Positions 17,655 through 26,908 are shown, counted from the first letter of the stretch. The stretch: DNA of 64,000 nucleotides from Halomonas stenophila (GCF_014192275.1 NZ_JACHXR010000005.1:62001-126000); one strand, 5' to 3'. The notes: a model not told the origin generated them from the sequence alone. Program-made: numbers and translations.

Positions 17655-18290
17655 ATGTCCCTCGATACCGCCCTGCACTGGCGCTATGCCGCCAAGCGCA
17701 TGAACGGCCAGCGCATTCCCGAGGCCACCCTGGAACGCATCCTCGATGCGGCCCACCTCGCGCCGTCCTCCTATGGCCTGCAGCCCTACTCGGTGGTGGT
17801 GGTCGACGACCCGGCGCTGCGCGAGCGATGCCGGCCCGCCGCCTTCGATCAGCCACAGATCAGCGAGTGCTCGCACCTGCTGGTGTTCGCCACCTGGGAG
17901 ACGAGCGGCGTGTCCGAGGTCGACGAGCTGATCCGCCTGATGGCCCGGGAGCGTGGGCTCGACGCGACGCGCCTCGCGGGCTATCGCGACACCCTGAAGG
18001 GCGTGGTCAATGGCTTCGCGACCGCCGAGGCCCGTCGGCACTGGGCGGCCAAGCAGGCCTATCTGGCGATGGGCATGGTGCTGGCCGCGGCCGCCCTGGA
18101 GCGGGTCGATGCCACGCCCATGGAGGGCTTCGACACGGCGGCCCTGGACGCGGTGCTCGGCCTGGAGGCACGCAGGCTGCGCAGCGCCGTGGTGGTGGCG
18201 CTGGGCTACCGTGACGCGGACGCCGACTGGCTCGCCGGCCTCAAGAAGGTGCGCTGGCCGAGGGAGCGGGTCATCGCCCGGATGGCCTGA
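17655..18290 (+). CDS. Nitroreductase family NAD(P)H oxidoreductase
   Basis: The 211-residue flavoprotein begins with the family pattern ALHWRYAAKRMNGQ and LERILDAAHLAPSSYGLQPYSVVVV, the FMN-binding region of NfsB-like enzymes, and ends with the AVVVALGYRDADADW element. It should reduce nitroaromatics, quinones or a related electrophile with NAD(P)H. Downstream of the exporter and divergent from marR, it likely belongs to a detoxification unit induced by a reactive compound. Confidence 0.88.
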   Translation: MSLDTALHWRYAAKRMNGQRIPEATLERILDAAHLAPSSYGLQPYSVVVVDDPALRERCRPAAFDQPQISECSHLLVFATWETSGVSEVDELIRLMARERGLDATRLAGYRDTLKGVVNGFATAEARRHWAAKQAYLAMGMVLAAAALERVDATPMEGFDTAALDAVLGLEARRLRSAVVVALGYRDADADWLAGLKKVRWPRERVIARMA

Positions 18291-18309
18291 GGGCGAGTGG
18301 GGCGGGACG

Positions 18310-18331
18310 GGGAGCCCTCGACGGGGCTCCC
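18310..18331. terminator. Hairpin between convergent nitroreductase and Rieske-FAD genes
   Basis: GGGAGCCC-TCGACG-GGGCTCCC is a perfect 8-bp stem with a six-base loop lying between the two convergent stops. There is no T-tract. Confidence 0.5.
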
Positions 18332-18361
18332 GGCCCCTGGCGAATGGAGTGTGCCCGCGGG

Positions 18362-19891
18362 CTACTGGCCCGCGCGCTGGCGGGCCTCCATCTCCGCCTC
18401 GGCCTCGAGGCTCTCCCGGTCGCGGAAGATCGTCGCCACCGCCAGGAGGCGATCCTCGGCGATGAAGCGCGCGGTGAAGTCGTGGGCCGCCGGGTCGCCG
18501 TCGGTCTCGATGCGCTCCCAGTGCGTGGCATGCCCCACGTAGTTGATGCCGATATCGTAATGCTGGCTCCAGAAGAAGGGCACGGCGGCCCGGGCATCGC
18601 CGGCGCCGAGGATGTTGCGGGCGGCGCGCTGCCCCTGGCGCTGGGCCACCGTCCAGTGCTCGATGCGCACGCGCTCGCCGCTGATCGGGTCCGGCCAGCG
18701 AGCGCTGTCTCCGGCGGCATAGATGCCCGGCATGCTGGTCTCCAGGGTGTCGCTGACCCATACGCCATCGTCCACCGCCAGGCCCGCCGCCTCGGCCAAT
18801 GCGGTGCGCGGGCGCACGCCGATGCCCACCACCACCAGGTCGGCGTCGAGGCGCTGGCCGCCCTCGAGCTCGACCATGTCGGCGGTGATGCTCGCCACAC
18901 GCTCCTCCAGGTGGAAGACCACCCCCTTCGACTCGTGAAGCTCGCGGATGAAGTCGCCCAGCGTCTCGCCGAGGACCCGTTCCAGGGGGCGCGCCTCGGG
19001 GGCGACCACCCGTACCTCGAGCCCGCGCTCGCGCAGTGACGCCGCCACCTCGAGGCCGATGAAGCTGGCGCCGACCACCACGGCGCGCCGGGCGCCGGCC
19101 TCGACGGCGGCGATCAGCGCCTCGCTGTCGGCCTGGCTGCGCAGGGTATGCACATGCGGCAGCTCGGCACCGGGCACCGGCAGGCGCACCGGCTCGGCGC
19201 CGGTGGCCAGCAGCAGCGCCCCGTAGTCGAGGGTCTCGCCGTCGGCGAGCCGCAGCCGCGAGGCCTCGGGCTCGATCGCCGCCACCTCGGTGGTGAGCCG
19301 CAGGGTGATGTCGTGCTGCGCATAGAAGTCATCGCCGCGCAGGGGAAGCCAGGCGGCCTTCGCCTTGCCGGCCAGGTAGTCCTTGGAGAGGTTGGGGCGG
19401 TCGCAGGGCGGAGCCGCATCATCGCTGACGATCGTCACCGGCCCCGTGTAGCCCTCGCGGCGCAGCATCTCCGCGGCGGCCTCGCCGGCCGCCCCGCCGC
19501 CGACGATCACCACCGAGGACGGCGAGCGGGCCGGGTGTCGCTTCGGCCCGGGCTCGGCACGCTCCCGCACGATCACCCGGTCGCCGACCACTTCCGTCTT
19601 CCAGCAGGCCAGGCCGTCCAGCGCCGGGGCGGCCAGGGCCTCGCCGCTGCGCAGGCTGAAGCAGGCGTGGTGCCAGGGGCAGCGCAGGGTATCGTCGACG
19701 ATCAGGCCGTCGCCAAGCGGCGCACCATAGTGGGTGCAGCGGGCGCCGACGGCGTGGAAGTCGCCGCCGCTGCGGGCGAGCAGCACGGCCTTCTTGCCGA
19801 CATGGCCGGTGATCATCTCGCCCTCGGCCAGCGCGTTCAGTTCGATGCCGGCGGCCAGGTCCGGGCCGCCCGGGGTCTTGTCGGCACTCAT
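18362..19891 (-). CDS. Rieske-domain FAD-dependent NAD(P) oxidoreductase (AIFM3/Nfrl-like)
   Basis: The 509-residue protein is a fusion. Residues 10-110 form a Rieske [2Fe-2S] domain with C52-x-H54 and C71-x2-H74. Residues 125-430 are a pyridine-nucleotide-disulfide-type reductase with the FAD motif VVIVGGGAAGEAAAE, the NAD motif AVVVGASFIGLEVAASL and the GIYAAGDSARWPD FAD-contact motif. A reductase C-terminal domain (WSQHYDIGINYVGHA) follows. It should pass electrons from NAD(P)H to an unknown acceptor such as a ferredoxin or oxygenase. AGGAGA precedes the ATG. No oxygenase is adjacent. Confidence 0.9.
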   Translation of the reverse strand: MSADKTPGGPDLAAGIELNALAEGEMITGHVGKKAVLLARSGGDFHAVGARCTHYGAPLGDGLIVDDTLRCPWHHACFSLRSGEALAAPALDGLACWKTEVVGDRVIVRERAEPGPKRHPARSPSSVVIVGGGAAGEAAAEMLRREGYTGPVTIVSDDAAPPCDRPNLSKDYLAGKAKAAWLPLRGDDFYAQHDITLRLTTEVAAIEPEASRLRLADGETLDYGALLLATGAEPVRLPVPGAELPHVHTLRSQADSEALIAAVEAGARRAVVVGASFIGLEVAASLRERGLEVRVVAPEARPLERVLGETLGDFIRELHESKGVVFHLEERVASITADMVELEGGQRLDADLVVVGIGVRPRTALAEAAGLAVDDGVWVSDTLETSMPGIYAAGDSARWPDPISGERVRIEHWTVAQRQGQRAARNILGAGDARAAVPFFWSQHYDIGINYVGHATHWERIETDGDPAAHDFTARFIAEDRLLAVATIFRDRESLEAEAEMEARQRAGQ

Positions 19892-19960
19892 GGCGATCTC
19901 CTGCGAATGAAGGGACGTCAGGAGTCACTATAGGCGTCGGACCGGGCGCCCGCCGGACGG

Positions 19961-20374
19961 CTAGGGCTTCACCTTGCCGCGCAGCGCCTTGGTCTTGCCC
20001 TTCTTGACCTTCTTGTCGACCCGACGGCGCTGGGAACCCTTGGTGGGGCGGGTCGGCTTGCGGGCCTTCTGCTGCTTGATGGCGCGGCGGATCAGCTCGC
20101 GCAGGCGGGCGAGGGCGTCTTCCTTGTTCAGCTCCAGGGTGCGGTGGCTCTGGGCCTTGATGATCACCACCCCCTCCTTGCTGATGCGCTGGTCGGAGAG
20201 CGCCATCAGCCGCTCCTTGTAGAAGGGCGGCAGGCTGGAGGCGGGGATGTCGAAGCGCAGGTGGACGGCCGAGGCGACCTTGTTGACGTTCTGCCCACCC
20301 GCGCCCTGGGCGCGGATCTGGGTGATCTCGATCTCGTGCTCGGCCAACTCCACGGTGTTGGAGATACGCAGCAT
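19961..20374 (-). CDS. arfB: Alternative ribosome-rescue factor ArfB (peptidyl-tRNA hydrolase)
   Basis: The 137-residue protein has the release-factor catalytic GGQ at residues 26-28 (RAQGAGGQNVNK) and a very basic C-terminal tail (KGSQRRRVDKKVKKGKTKALRGK) that enters the empty mRNA channel. Lacking codon-recognition domains and being of this length, it is ArfB (YaeJ) rather than RF1/RF2. It frees stalled ribosomes without a stop codon. Confidence 0.94.
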   Translation of the reverse strand: MLRISNTVELAEHEIEITQIRAQGAGGQNVNKVASAVHLRFDIPASSLPPFYKERLMALSDQRISKEGVVIIKAQSHRTLELNKEDALARLRELIRRAIKQQKARKPTRPTKGSQRRRVDKKVKKGKTKALRGKVKP

Positions 20375-20393
20375 GGCAACCTCGTATGGGGGC

Positions 20394-20609
20394 TCAGGTG
20401 CCCCGGCGCAAGGGCTCGAGGAGCTCGCTCAGCCCATTGTGGTCGATCTCGTGCATCAACTGCAGCAACCGGCCGATCTGCCCCTCGGGAAAGCCCTCCC
20501 GGGCGAACCAGTTGAGGTAGGGGCCGGGCAGGTCGGCGATCAGCGTTCCCGCGTACTTGCCGAAGGGCATGCGCAGGGTGACCAGCCGTTCCAGGTCTTC
20601 GGGGTTCAC
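20394..20609 (-). CDS. DUF3820 family small protein
   Basis: The 71-residue protein carries the family signature RMPFGKYAGTLIADLPGPYLNWF and a helical tail. Related domains are found in putative quorum-sensing-regulated or exonuclease-associated proteins, but no role is established. It lies 19 bases upstream of arfB on the same strand and may be co-transcribed with it. Confidence 0.8.
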   Translation of the reverse strand: MNPEDLERLVTLRMPFGKYAGTLIADLPGPYLNWFAREGFPEGQIGRLLQLMHEIDHNGLSELLEPLRRGT

Positions 20610-20782
20610 GGGACTCGCTCCTCGTCGCGCTGGGATGCGGTAAGCATGGCGTGGCAGCTTACGGCACCGGGCCGCCGCCGGCCAGGCCAGTCCGCCTATC
20701 CTTCATGCTAGGCTTGGCGTTTGCGCGCGACGCGCCGTCCAGCGAGCGGCCCGCGACAGGCAACCGACAGGAGGGAAGCAGC

Positions 20783-21415
20783 ATGACGACACTGGTCATC
20801 GGCGCCAACGGCCAGATCGGCCGCCAGTTCTGCGAGCTGGCCGAGGCGGCCGGGGTGCCCATCAGGGCGATGGTCCGCCGCGAGGAGCAGCATGCCTGGT
20901 TCGAGGAGCGCGGCATCGCCACGGTGGTGGCCGACCTGGAGGGCGATTTCCGCCACGCCTTCGCGGGCTGCGACCAGGTGCTCTTCACCGCCGGCTCCGG
21001 CCCGCATACCGGGCCCGACAAGACGCTGCTGATCGATCTCTACGCCGCGACCCGCGCCGTCGACCTGGCCAGCGAGCTGGGACTGGCGCGCTTCGTGATG
21101 GTCAGCGCCCTGCGCGCCGAGGATCCCCAGGCCGCGCCCGAGAAGCTGCGCCCCTACATGGCCGCCAAGTTCGCCGCCGACGCCTACCTGCGCGGTGCCG
21201 GCGTGCCGTACCTGATCCTCAAGCCCGGCCGGCTGACCGACGCGCCCGCCACATGCAGGGTCGCCACCTCGCGGGAGGAGGCCGGCGGCGAGAACACCGT
21301 GTCGCGAGCCAACGTGGCCCATGCCCTGCTGCACCTGGTGCAGGCGCGGGCGCTGGTCGACCGGGAGTTCCACCTGCTGGACGGCGAGCGCGCGATTCCC
21401 GAGGCCCTGGCCTGA
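20783..21415 (+). CDS. NAD(P)-binding oxidoreductase (atypical SDR, NmrA/YwnB-like)
   Basis: The 210-residue Rossmann protein starts TTLVIGANGQIGRQFCEL (GxxGxxG). It continues with FVMVSALRAEDP and YMAAKFAADAYLRGAGVPYLILKPGRLTD, the hallmark YxxxK-like AAKFAAD and P-x-L-I-L-K-P-G-R-L-T block of the NAD(P)H-binding family. The substrate is unknown. AGGAGGG precedes ATG 20783. It is followed closely by a small gene that may be co-transcribed. Confidence 0.85.
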   Translation: MTTLVIGANGQIGRQFCELAEAAGVPIRAMVRREEQHAWFEERGIATVVADLEGDFRHAFAGCDQVLFTAGSGPHTGPDKTLLIDLYAATRAVDLASELGLARFVMVSALRAEDPQAAPEKLRPYMAAKFAADAYLRGAGVPYLILKPGRLTDAPATCRVATSREEAGGENTVSRANVAHALLHLVQARALVDREFHLLDGERAIPEALA

Positions 21416-21453
21416 GCCACCACTCTACCCAGCCCCCCAGAGGAGATACCGCC

Positions 21454-21807
21454 ATGACAACGCCAGACCCCGTGGCGGCCCTCGCCGTCCGGGCTCGCCG
21501 GGTGCTCGAGCTGGCCCCCGAGAGCCTGCTGCCGATGACCTACCAGCAGCTCGCCGAGGCGCTGGGGCTCGCCCCGCCACGGACCATCCAGCGCGTCGCT
21601 CAGGCGCTCGAGGCATTGATGGAGGAGGACGCCCGCCGGGGGCGCCCCTTCATCGCCGCCCTGGTGGTCAGCCGGCGAGGCGAGGGCCTGCCGGCGCAGG
21701 GCTTCTTCGACCTCGCCGTGGCACTGGGCCGCTTTCCGGCCGACCCCTCGGCCCACGCCGAAGCCTGGCGGGCCGAGTTCCGGCGCGCGCTGGCGGGGCG
21801 TGGCTAG
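21454..21807 (+). CDS. Hypothetical protein with winged-helix-like N-terminus
   Basis: The 117-residue protein contains LPMTYQQLAEALGL followed by RTIQRVAQALEALMEEDA, which looks like a helix-turn-helix, and RPFIAALVVSRRGEGLPAQGFF, reminiscent of a small beta unit. I cannot name the family. AGGAG precedes ATG 21454 and the gene lies 38 bases after the NAD(P)-binding protein. Its last bases overlap the stop of the convergent LysR gene. Confidence 0.6.
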   Translation: MTTPDPVAALAVRARRVLELAPESLLPMTYQQLAEALGLAPPRTIQRVAQALEALMEEDARRGRPFIAALVVSRRGEGLPAQGFFDLAVALGRFPADPSAHAEAWRAEFRRALAGRG

Positions 21808-22682
21808 CCTGGCTCTTCCGCGGCTCCGACCAGCCAGTCCCGGAAGGCGGCCATGGCTGGGCTTGGCTTGCGTGATTTCAACCACGTCAGCCAGTAGCTG
21901 CCCAGGGAGATGCTGGTGGGGAAGGGCTGCACCACCTCGCCCATGGCGAGTGCATGGGCAAACATGCACGGTGGCAACAACGCGATTCCGGCGCCCTGCC
22001 GTGCCGCCTCCATCATCGCCAGAGAGGAATCGAAGCGCATCGTACGCATTGGCGGTGGGTGGGCCACCCGCGCCGTCGCGAACCACTGTGACCATTCCTG
22101 ATCGCGGTACGAGCGAAGCAGGGTGTGGGACAGCAGGTCCGTCGGGTGTGTCAGGCTCGCTGCCAGCAGGGGCGTGCAGATCGGCGACAGAGGGGCCTCG
22201 AACAGCGGCATCGCCTCGTTGCCGTGCCAGCCCCCGTCGCCGAAACGAATGGCACAATCCAGCCCTTCGGCGGCCAGGTCGACCTTGTTGTTGTGCGTGG
22301 AGAGACGGACCTCGATCAGCGGGTGCCGGGTGTGGAAGTCATTCAGCCGCGGCAGTAGCCATCCCACCGCAAAGGTGCCGACCGCCCCGACCGTCAGGAT
22401 CTCGCGGACCTCGCCATCCTGAAGGCGCTGCAGCATCTCGCCCATGCGGTCGAGGGAATCGCCGAGGACCGGCAGCAGCGCCTCCCCTTCCGGGGTGATC
22501 GCGAGGCCTCGAGGCAAGCGACGGAACAGGCTGCGGTTCAGGTGCAGTTCCAGCTGCTTGACGTGATGACTGACCGCCGCCTGGGTGACGTGCAGTTCCT
22601 CGGCGGCGCGGGTGAAGCTGGCATGCCGGGCAGCGGCCTCGAAAGCACGCAAGGCATTGAGGGGCAGGTAGGGACGTGTCAT
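21804..22682 (-). CDS. LysR-family regulator, AmpR/GcvA-like
   Basis: The 292-residue protein begins LPLNALRAFEAAARHASFTRAA followed by the HTH region EELHVTQAAVSHHVKQLE, characteristic of the GcvA/AmpR branch, and ends with a substrate-binding domain (GVGTF-like LTVGAVGTFAVGWLLPRL; DCAIRFGDGGW). It is divergent from a class D beta-lactamase gene, the same layout as ampR-ampC. It may therefore link lactamase expression to cell-wall fragments. That role is inference from layout and homology. Confidence 0.85.
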   Translation of the reverse strand: MTRPYLPLNALRAFEAAARHASFTRAAEELHVTQAAVSHHVKQLELHLNRSLFRRLPRGLAITPEGEALLPVLGDSLDRMGEMLQRLQDGEVREILTVGAVGTFAVGWLLPRLNDFHTRHPLIEVRLSTHNNKVDLAAEGLDCAIRFGDGGWHGNEAMPLFEAPLSPICTPLLAASLTHPTDLLSHTLLRSYRDQEWSQWFATARVAHPPPMRTMRFDSSLAMMEAARQGAGIALLPPCMFAHALAMGEVVQPFPTSISLGSYWLTWLKSRKPSPAMAAFRDWLVGAAEEPG

Positions 22683-22816
22683 GCCAGGCCAAGCTCAGCT
22701 AATGAGTCATGCAAGATATCATGGTTTGTCCTCTCGCAAAGCGGGCGGCTACTCTTGCCTTTCCATGGCCACCAGACTGGATATGGTGGCGACACTCGGC
22801 GAGAGAGACATTGACG

Positions 22817-23623
22817 ATGAAACGTTTACCCACTTTGCTAGGCCAGGCTTTGTTGACCCTCTTGCCGATGTCGGCTCTGGCTGGCGACTGGCAGCCACGC
22901 CCTGACTGGGCCGGGATCCTCGCCGAGCAGGGGGCCGAGAACGCGACCCTGGTGATCCTCGACCAGCGGGAGGGTCGCGAGGGGCGCTGGGTGGTGAATC
23001 CCGAGCGGGCCGCAGAGCGACTCTCGCCGGCCTCCACCTTCAAGGTGCCCCATGCGCTCTTCGCGCTGGATGCCGGCGTGGTCGAGGACGAGTTCGAGGT
23101 GATTCCCTGGGACGGTCAAGAACGTGACGTGCCGGCCTGGAACCAGGACCAGACCCTGCGCTCGGCACTTCGTTACTCCACGGTCTGGGTCTTCCAGCGC
23201 CTGGCCGAGCAGATCGGTGCGGAGCGCGAGCGGGCCTACCTGAGCGAGATCGGCTACGGCAACGCCACGCTCGGCGACGACGTCGAGAGCTTCTGGCTCG
23301 ACGGCAGCCTGCGGGTCACGGCCATCGAGCAGGTCGACTTCCTCGAGCGGCTCTACGCGATGGCGCTGCCCTTCGCCGAGGCTGACCAGCGGCTGGTCAA
23401 GGACATCATGATCAATGAAGCGGGCCGTGACTGGATCCTGCGCGCCAAGAGCGGCTGGGACGGCCAAATCGGCTGGTGGGTGGGCTGGGTCGAGCGGTCC
23501 GGCGGCCCGGTGTTCTTCGCCCTGAACCTCGACACGCCCCGGCGCCTGGCCGACCTGCCCAAGCGTGAGGCCATCACCCGGGCGGTGCTGCACCGGCTGG
23601 AGGCGCTGCCGGCCCCGCAGTGA
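22817..23623 (+). CDS. Class D (OXA-type) beta-lactamase
   Basis: The 268-residue product has a signal peptide (cleavage after ALA, residue 22) and the full serine-lactamase set: S73-T-F-K76, S121-T-V123, Y147-G-N149, W160 in ESFWLDG, and K211-S-G213. These positions and the W-W-V-G-W element match class D enzymes and also the penicillin-recognition domain of BlaR-type sensors; the absence of a membrane sensor half favours a free periplasmic hydrolase. It should hydrolyse penicillins. I start at ATG 22817 because the longer frame has no plausible signal peptide. The divergent LysR probably regulates it. Confidence 0.9.
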   Translation: MKRLPTLLGQALLTLLPMSALAGDWQPRPDWAGILAEQGAENATLVILDQREGREGRWVVNPERAAERLSPASTFKVPHALFALDAGVVEDEFEVIPWDGQERDVPAWNQDQTLRSALRYSTVWVFQRLAEQIGAERERAYLSEIGYGNATLGDDVESFWLDGSLRVTAIEQVDFLERLYAMALPFAEADQRLVKDIMINEAGRDWILRAKSGWDGQIGWWVGWVERSGGPVFFALNLDTPRRLADLPKREAITRAVLHRLEALPAPQ

Positions 23624-23665
23624 CGCCGCGCCATCCGGCCCGTCTCAGCCGGCGAGCGCGTCGGG

Positions 23666-24133
23666 TCACATCTGCGCGGTCAGGTAGTTCTCGCGGCCCA
23701 CCAGTTTGATCAGCCGGAGCTGCTGCTCCAGCCAGTAGGCGTGGTCCTGCTCGGTGTCGGTGAGCAGCGGCATCAGCACGGTGCGGGTCTGGAAGTCGCG
23801 CTCCCGCTCGCACAGGGCGATGGCGGCCTTCAGGGCGTCGCCCACCTCGTATTCCAGCTGCAGGTCGTTGGTGAGCATCTCCTCCACGTCCTGGCCGATG
23901 CGCACCGGGGTGCGGGTGTGGATATCGGGCTTGCCCTCCAGGAACAGGATCCGCTCGATCAGCTGCTTGGCATGGCCCTTCTCGTCGTCGAACTCGTGGG
24001 CGATGCGCTCGTGGAGCTTGTTGAGGCCCATGTCGGCGTACATCTCGGCATGGATGAAGTACTGGTCCATGGCGGCGAGTTCGGCGGCGAGCAGTCCGTT
24101 CAGGGCGTCGATGATCTCGGAGTTGCCTTTCAT
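23666..24133 (-). CDS. bfr: Bacterioferritin-family iron-storage protein lacking the haem methionine
   Basis: The 155-residue four-helix protein aligns without gaps to E. coli Bfr over the first 67 residues. Ferroxidase ligands E18, E51, H54 and E94 are present, as are the equivalents of E127 and H130 (one-residue shift). Residue 52, the Met that binds haem in E. coli Bfr, is Lys here (DEKGHAK instead of DEMKHAD). Such Met-less subunits are known as the alpha/BfrA type, which often co-assemble with a haem-binding partner. It stores iron and detoxifies Fe2+ with peroxide or oxygen. Confidence 0.9.
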   Translation of the reverse strand: MKGNSEIIDALNGLLAAELAAMDQYFIHAEMYADMGLNKLHERIAHEFDDEKGHAKQLIERILFLEGKPDIHTRTPVRIGQDVEEMLTNDLQLEYEVGDALKAAIALCERERDFQTRTVLMPLLTDTEQDHAYWLEQQLRLIKLVGRENYLTAQM

Positions 24134-24255
24134 GAGGATTCTTTCCTGGCGCAGGGGAGTCAGGGCTGCATCCTAGGAAGAGTCGCGCTCGTGGTCAAAT
24201 TTTCCTTTAAATTCATCCGGTTGCGATTACCTTTGCGTGCGATTCGCAATTCGGT

Positions 24256-25038
24256 TCACGGCGCGCTCCCGCCGTCGACTCGCCGGGCCAGCGCTTCCAG
24301 GAACGCCTGGATGCGCGCCGCGTTGGTGCCGAGGTCGCTCTTGCCGACCCGGGAGGCGGAGCGCATGTCGACCCGCACGCCGTCGTCCATCTCGGTCAGG
24401 CGGATCACCACGTCGTCCCGGAAGCCGAACCAGCGGGTGATGGCGGTGGCCTCGATCCGCCTCGGCTCGACGGCGGCGATCTCCCAGCCTCGCTCCCGGG
24501 CCGTGGCCTCGGCGGCGGCCCGGACCTCGCCGAGCGAGGCGTCCAGGGTGAGCGGCCCGAGCCGCGGGTAGCCGGCCCGCTGCTGGCGGGCGGTGGCCTC
24601 GCCGGGGTAGGCCACGGCGTTGGGCGTCGCCTCACGGGCGGCCGCCAGGGTCTCGAAGGCGGGCGGGTTCTCCAGATCCGTGGTGATGTCGTGGATCGGC
24701 GGCACGCTGCGGGCGAGCTGCATCAGCTGGGCGGGAAGCGCCACCAGGCTCGCCCCGGCGACGATCACCAGGGTCCCCACCAGCGCCACCCGCCAGCGCC
24801 GGCAGATCATGGCGACGACCAGCGCCACCAGCCCCACCGCACCGGCGCCGATCAACAGATGCGCGCCCTGGCGCAGCCACGCGAAGGAGGTGGAGAGCGA
24901 CACCAGGTCGAGCCGGTAGGCCGGCCCCGCGCCGCCCATCAGCAGGGCGGCCACGATCAACAGGATCACCGCCAGCCAGGCGAGGCGGGTGGGCCACTTG
25001 CCGCCGCGCCGGCGAGGCTTGAACGTCAAGGATGACAT
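24256..25038 (-). CDS. DUF1499 domain membrane protein
   Basis: The 260-residue protein has three N-terminal membrane segments (LAWLAVILLIVAALLMGG; GAHLLIGAGAVGLVALVVAM; ALVGTLVIVAGASLVAL) and a C-terminal DUF1499 domain (DITTDLENPPAFETLA, YPRLGPLTLDAS, TRWFGFRDDVVIRLTE, DMRSASRVGKSDLGTNAARI). The last block is the family signature. Function is unknown. Confidence 0.87.
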   Translation of the reverse strand: MSSLTFKPRRRGGKWPTRLAWLAVILLIVAALLMGGAGPAYRLDLVSLSTSFAWLRQGAHLLIGAGAVGLVALVVAMICRRWRVALVGTLVIVAGASLVALPAQLMQLARSVPPIHDITTDLENPPAFETLAAAREATPNAVAYPGEATARQQRAGYPRLGPLTLDASLGEVRAAAEATARERGWEIAAVEPRRIEATAITRWFGFRDDVVIRLTEMDDGVRVDMRSASRVGKSDLGTNAARIQAFLEALARRVDGGSAP

Positions 25039-25258
25039 CGCGGTTCCTTCTCCCTTTGAGCCTCACAGGCCCTCAGCATACGCGCTGGACCGCCATCCTG
25101 CCGACACCCCGGCTCTTTGCCTGACGGTGTTCCCAGCGACCGCATGCCCCCCGATCATCGAGTTGCTGAACGCTCAGTATTCTGTCCGCCAGTTAACCAA
25201 GCAGAAGGCCACGGAATGGTCCCGGGACGGAGTGGTATCCAAGCCACTGTTCGGTAGC

Positions 25259-26212
25259 TTATGACGAGGTGGCATGTTGGTCGGTCCAGTACCAGCTGAT
25301 CGCCATGGTGGCGGCAATCACCACCGCGACCACCGCCAGTGACCAGCCGATGGGAATATGGACCCAGGGTTCGATCAGCAGCTTGATACCGATGAACGCC
25401 AGCACCAGCGCCAGTCCGTAATCGAGCAGGGAGAAGCGCTCGGCCAGGCCGGCGAACAAAAAGTACATGGCGCGTAGCCCGAGGATGGCGAAGAGGTTGG
25501 AGGTCAGCACGATGAAGGTGTCGCGGGTGATGGCGAATATCGCCGGAATGCTATCCACGGCGAAGATGATATCGGACACTTCCACCATGATCAGCACCAC
25601 CAGCAGGGGGGTGGCCCAGAGTTTTCCCTGGTCGCGTATGGTGAAGCGGTTGCCATGCAACGACTCGGTGATACGCAGGTGGCCACGCAGCCAGCGCAGC
25701 AGGCGATTGTCCTCCACGTTGGACTGCTTGTTCGCGCTCCAGGCCATCTTGCCACCGGTGAACACCAGGAAGGCACCGAAGACGTAGAGGATCCATTCGA
25801 AGTTCCTGACCAGCCAGGCACCGATCAGGATGATGATCACGCGCAGCACCACGGCACCCAGAACACCATAGATCAGCACCCGACGCTGGAGCTCAGGTGG
25901 GATCCCGAAGAAGCTGAAGAGCGTCAGCCAGACGAAAACGTTATCCACCGACAGGGATTTCTCGATCAGATAACCGGTCAGAAACTCGGTAGCCTTGTTG
26001 TTGGCTACCGAGAGGTCCTGAGTCGTGTACAGGTAGGCCCAGATTCCGGCGCCGAACAGCAAGGACACCAGTACCCACAGCAGCGACCACAGGCCAGCCT
26101 CCTTCATCGACACCCTGTGGGTGTCTCCACGTACTAACAAGTCCACTGCCAGCATGGCCACCACGATGACGGCAAAGATTCCCCAGAGCCACCAGGCATC
26201 ACTCATGTTCAT
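25259..26212 (-). CDS. TerC/Alx-family membrane protein
   Basis: The 317-residue protein has about nine membrane helices. The family blocks [18 protein letters not shown] and [20 protein letters not shown] carry the conserved acidic pairs thought to bind Mn2+ or Ca2+. Alx/TerC proteins export Mn2+ or help metallate exported proteins. I start at ATG 26212 with AGGA upstream. Only about 110 bases separate it from a divergent DedA-like gene, and I see no yybP-ykoY riboswitch there. Confidence 0.88.
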   Translation of the reverse strand: MNMSDAWWLWGIFAVIVVAMLAVDLLVRGDTHRVSMKEAGLWSLLWVLVSLLFGAGIWAYLYTTQDLSVANNKATEFLTGYLIEKSLSVDNVFVWLTLFSFFGIPPELQRRVLIYGVLGAVVLRVIIILIGAWLVRNFEWILYVFGAFLVFTGGKMAWSANKQSNVEDNRLLRWLRGHLRITESLHGNRFTIRDQGKLWATPLLVVLIMVEVSDIIFAVDSIPAIFAITRDTFIVLTSNLFAILGLRAMYFLFAGLAERFSLLDYGLALVLAFIGIKLLIEPWVHIPIGWSLAVVAVVIAATMAISWYWTDQHATSS

Positions 26213-26320
26213 CGCTATCCTACTCCCTGATTGCACGGGCCCATCCGGCGCCGGTGCAGTTCATTCGCGCCTTGGCCAAGATGCCGAGACAAACGCTTCC
26301 CCGACCTTGTCCTCTACGTC

Positions 26321-26908
26321 ATGCCCTTGAAACTCACGTCTGCCGGTGCCTGGCTTGATCGCCTGGACAAGTCGCCACACGCGCTATGGCTGCTGTTCGT
26401 CGCGTCGATGATGGAAACCCTGATCGTGCCCATCCCCATCGAGGCCATCTTGATCCCCTGGATGCTGTGCCACCCCTACCGTAAGTGGACCATAGCCAGC
26501 GTGGCCCTGGCGGGCAATCTCACGGCGGCCGTCCTCGGCTACCATCTCGGTGTCCTCGCCATGGGACACTGGGGAGACGCGGTGATCGGCCTGTTCGGCG
26601 GCCAGGCGGCCTATGAGGATTTTCAGGTCCACCTGCAGCAGGATGGCTTCATGGCGCTGCTGGCGGTTGGCCTTGTGCCGATCCCCTTCCAGACCGCCAT
26701 GCTGGTCGCCGGGGCGAGCGGCTATTCGTTTGTGATGTTCATGTTGGCGGCCATGCTGGCCCGGGGCGCGCGCCATTTTGGCCTGGCCATCCTGGTGGCC
26801 CTGCTGGGGGATGCCGCCTTGCACCTATGGAAGCGCTACTCCACCCCCATCGGCCTGATCGGTGTGGTGCTGTTCGGGGTGTGGATCTGGTTTCAGGGTA
26901 TGCCTTGA
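26321..26908 (+). CDS. YqaA/DedA-like (SNARE-associated) inner-membrane protein
   Basis: The 195-residue protein has several hydrophobic helices. It carries ASMMETLIVPIPIEAILIPWML and LLAVGLVPIPFQTAMLVAGASGYS, the paired re-entrant-loop blocks of VTT/DedA proteins, with the conserved Glu and the VPIPFQ motif. DedA proteins are involved in lipid-carrier recycling and membrane homeostasis. It is divergent from terC. Confidence 0.8.
   Translation: MPLKLTSAGAWLDRLDKSPHALWLLFVASMMETLIVPIPIEAILIPWMLCHPYRKWTIASVALAGNLTAAVLGYHLGVLAMGHWGDAVIGLFGGQAAYEDFQVHLQQDGFMALLAVGLVPIPFQTAMLVAGASGYSFVMFMLAAMLARGARHFGLAILVALLGDAALHLWKRYSTPIGLIGVVLFGVWIWFQGMP

Noticed and set aside
25039..26320. Possible Mn2+ riboswitch (yybP-ykoY) before terC
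   Set aside because: Only about 110 bases separate the terC start from the divergent gene, and I see none of the conserved riboswitch blocks.
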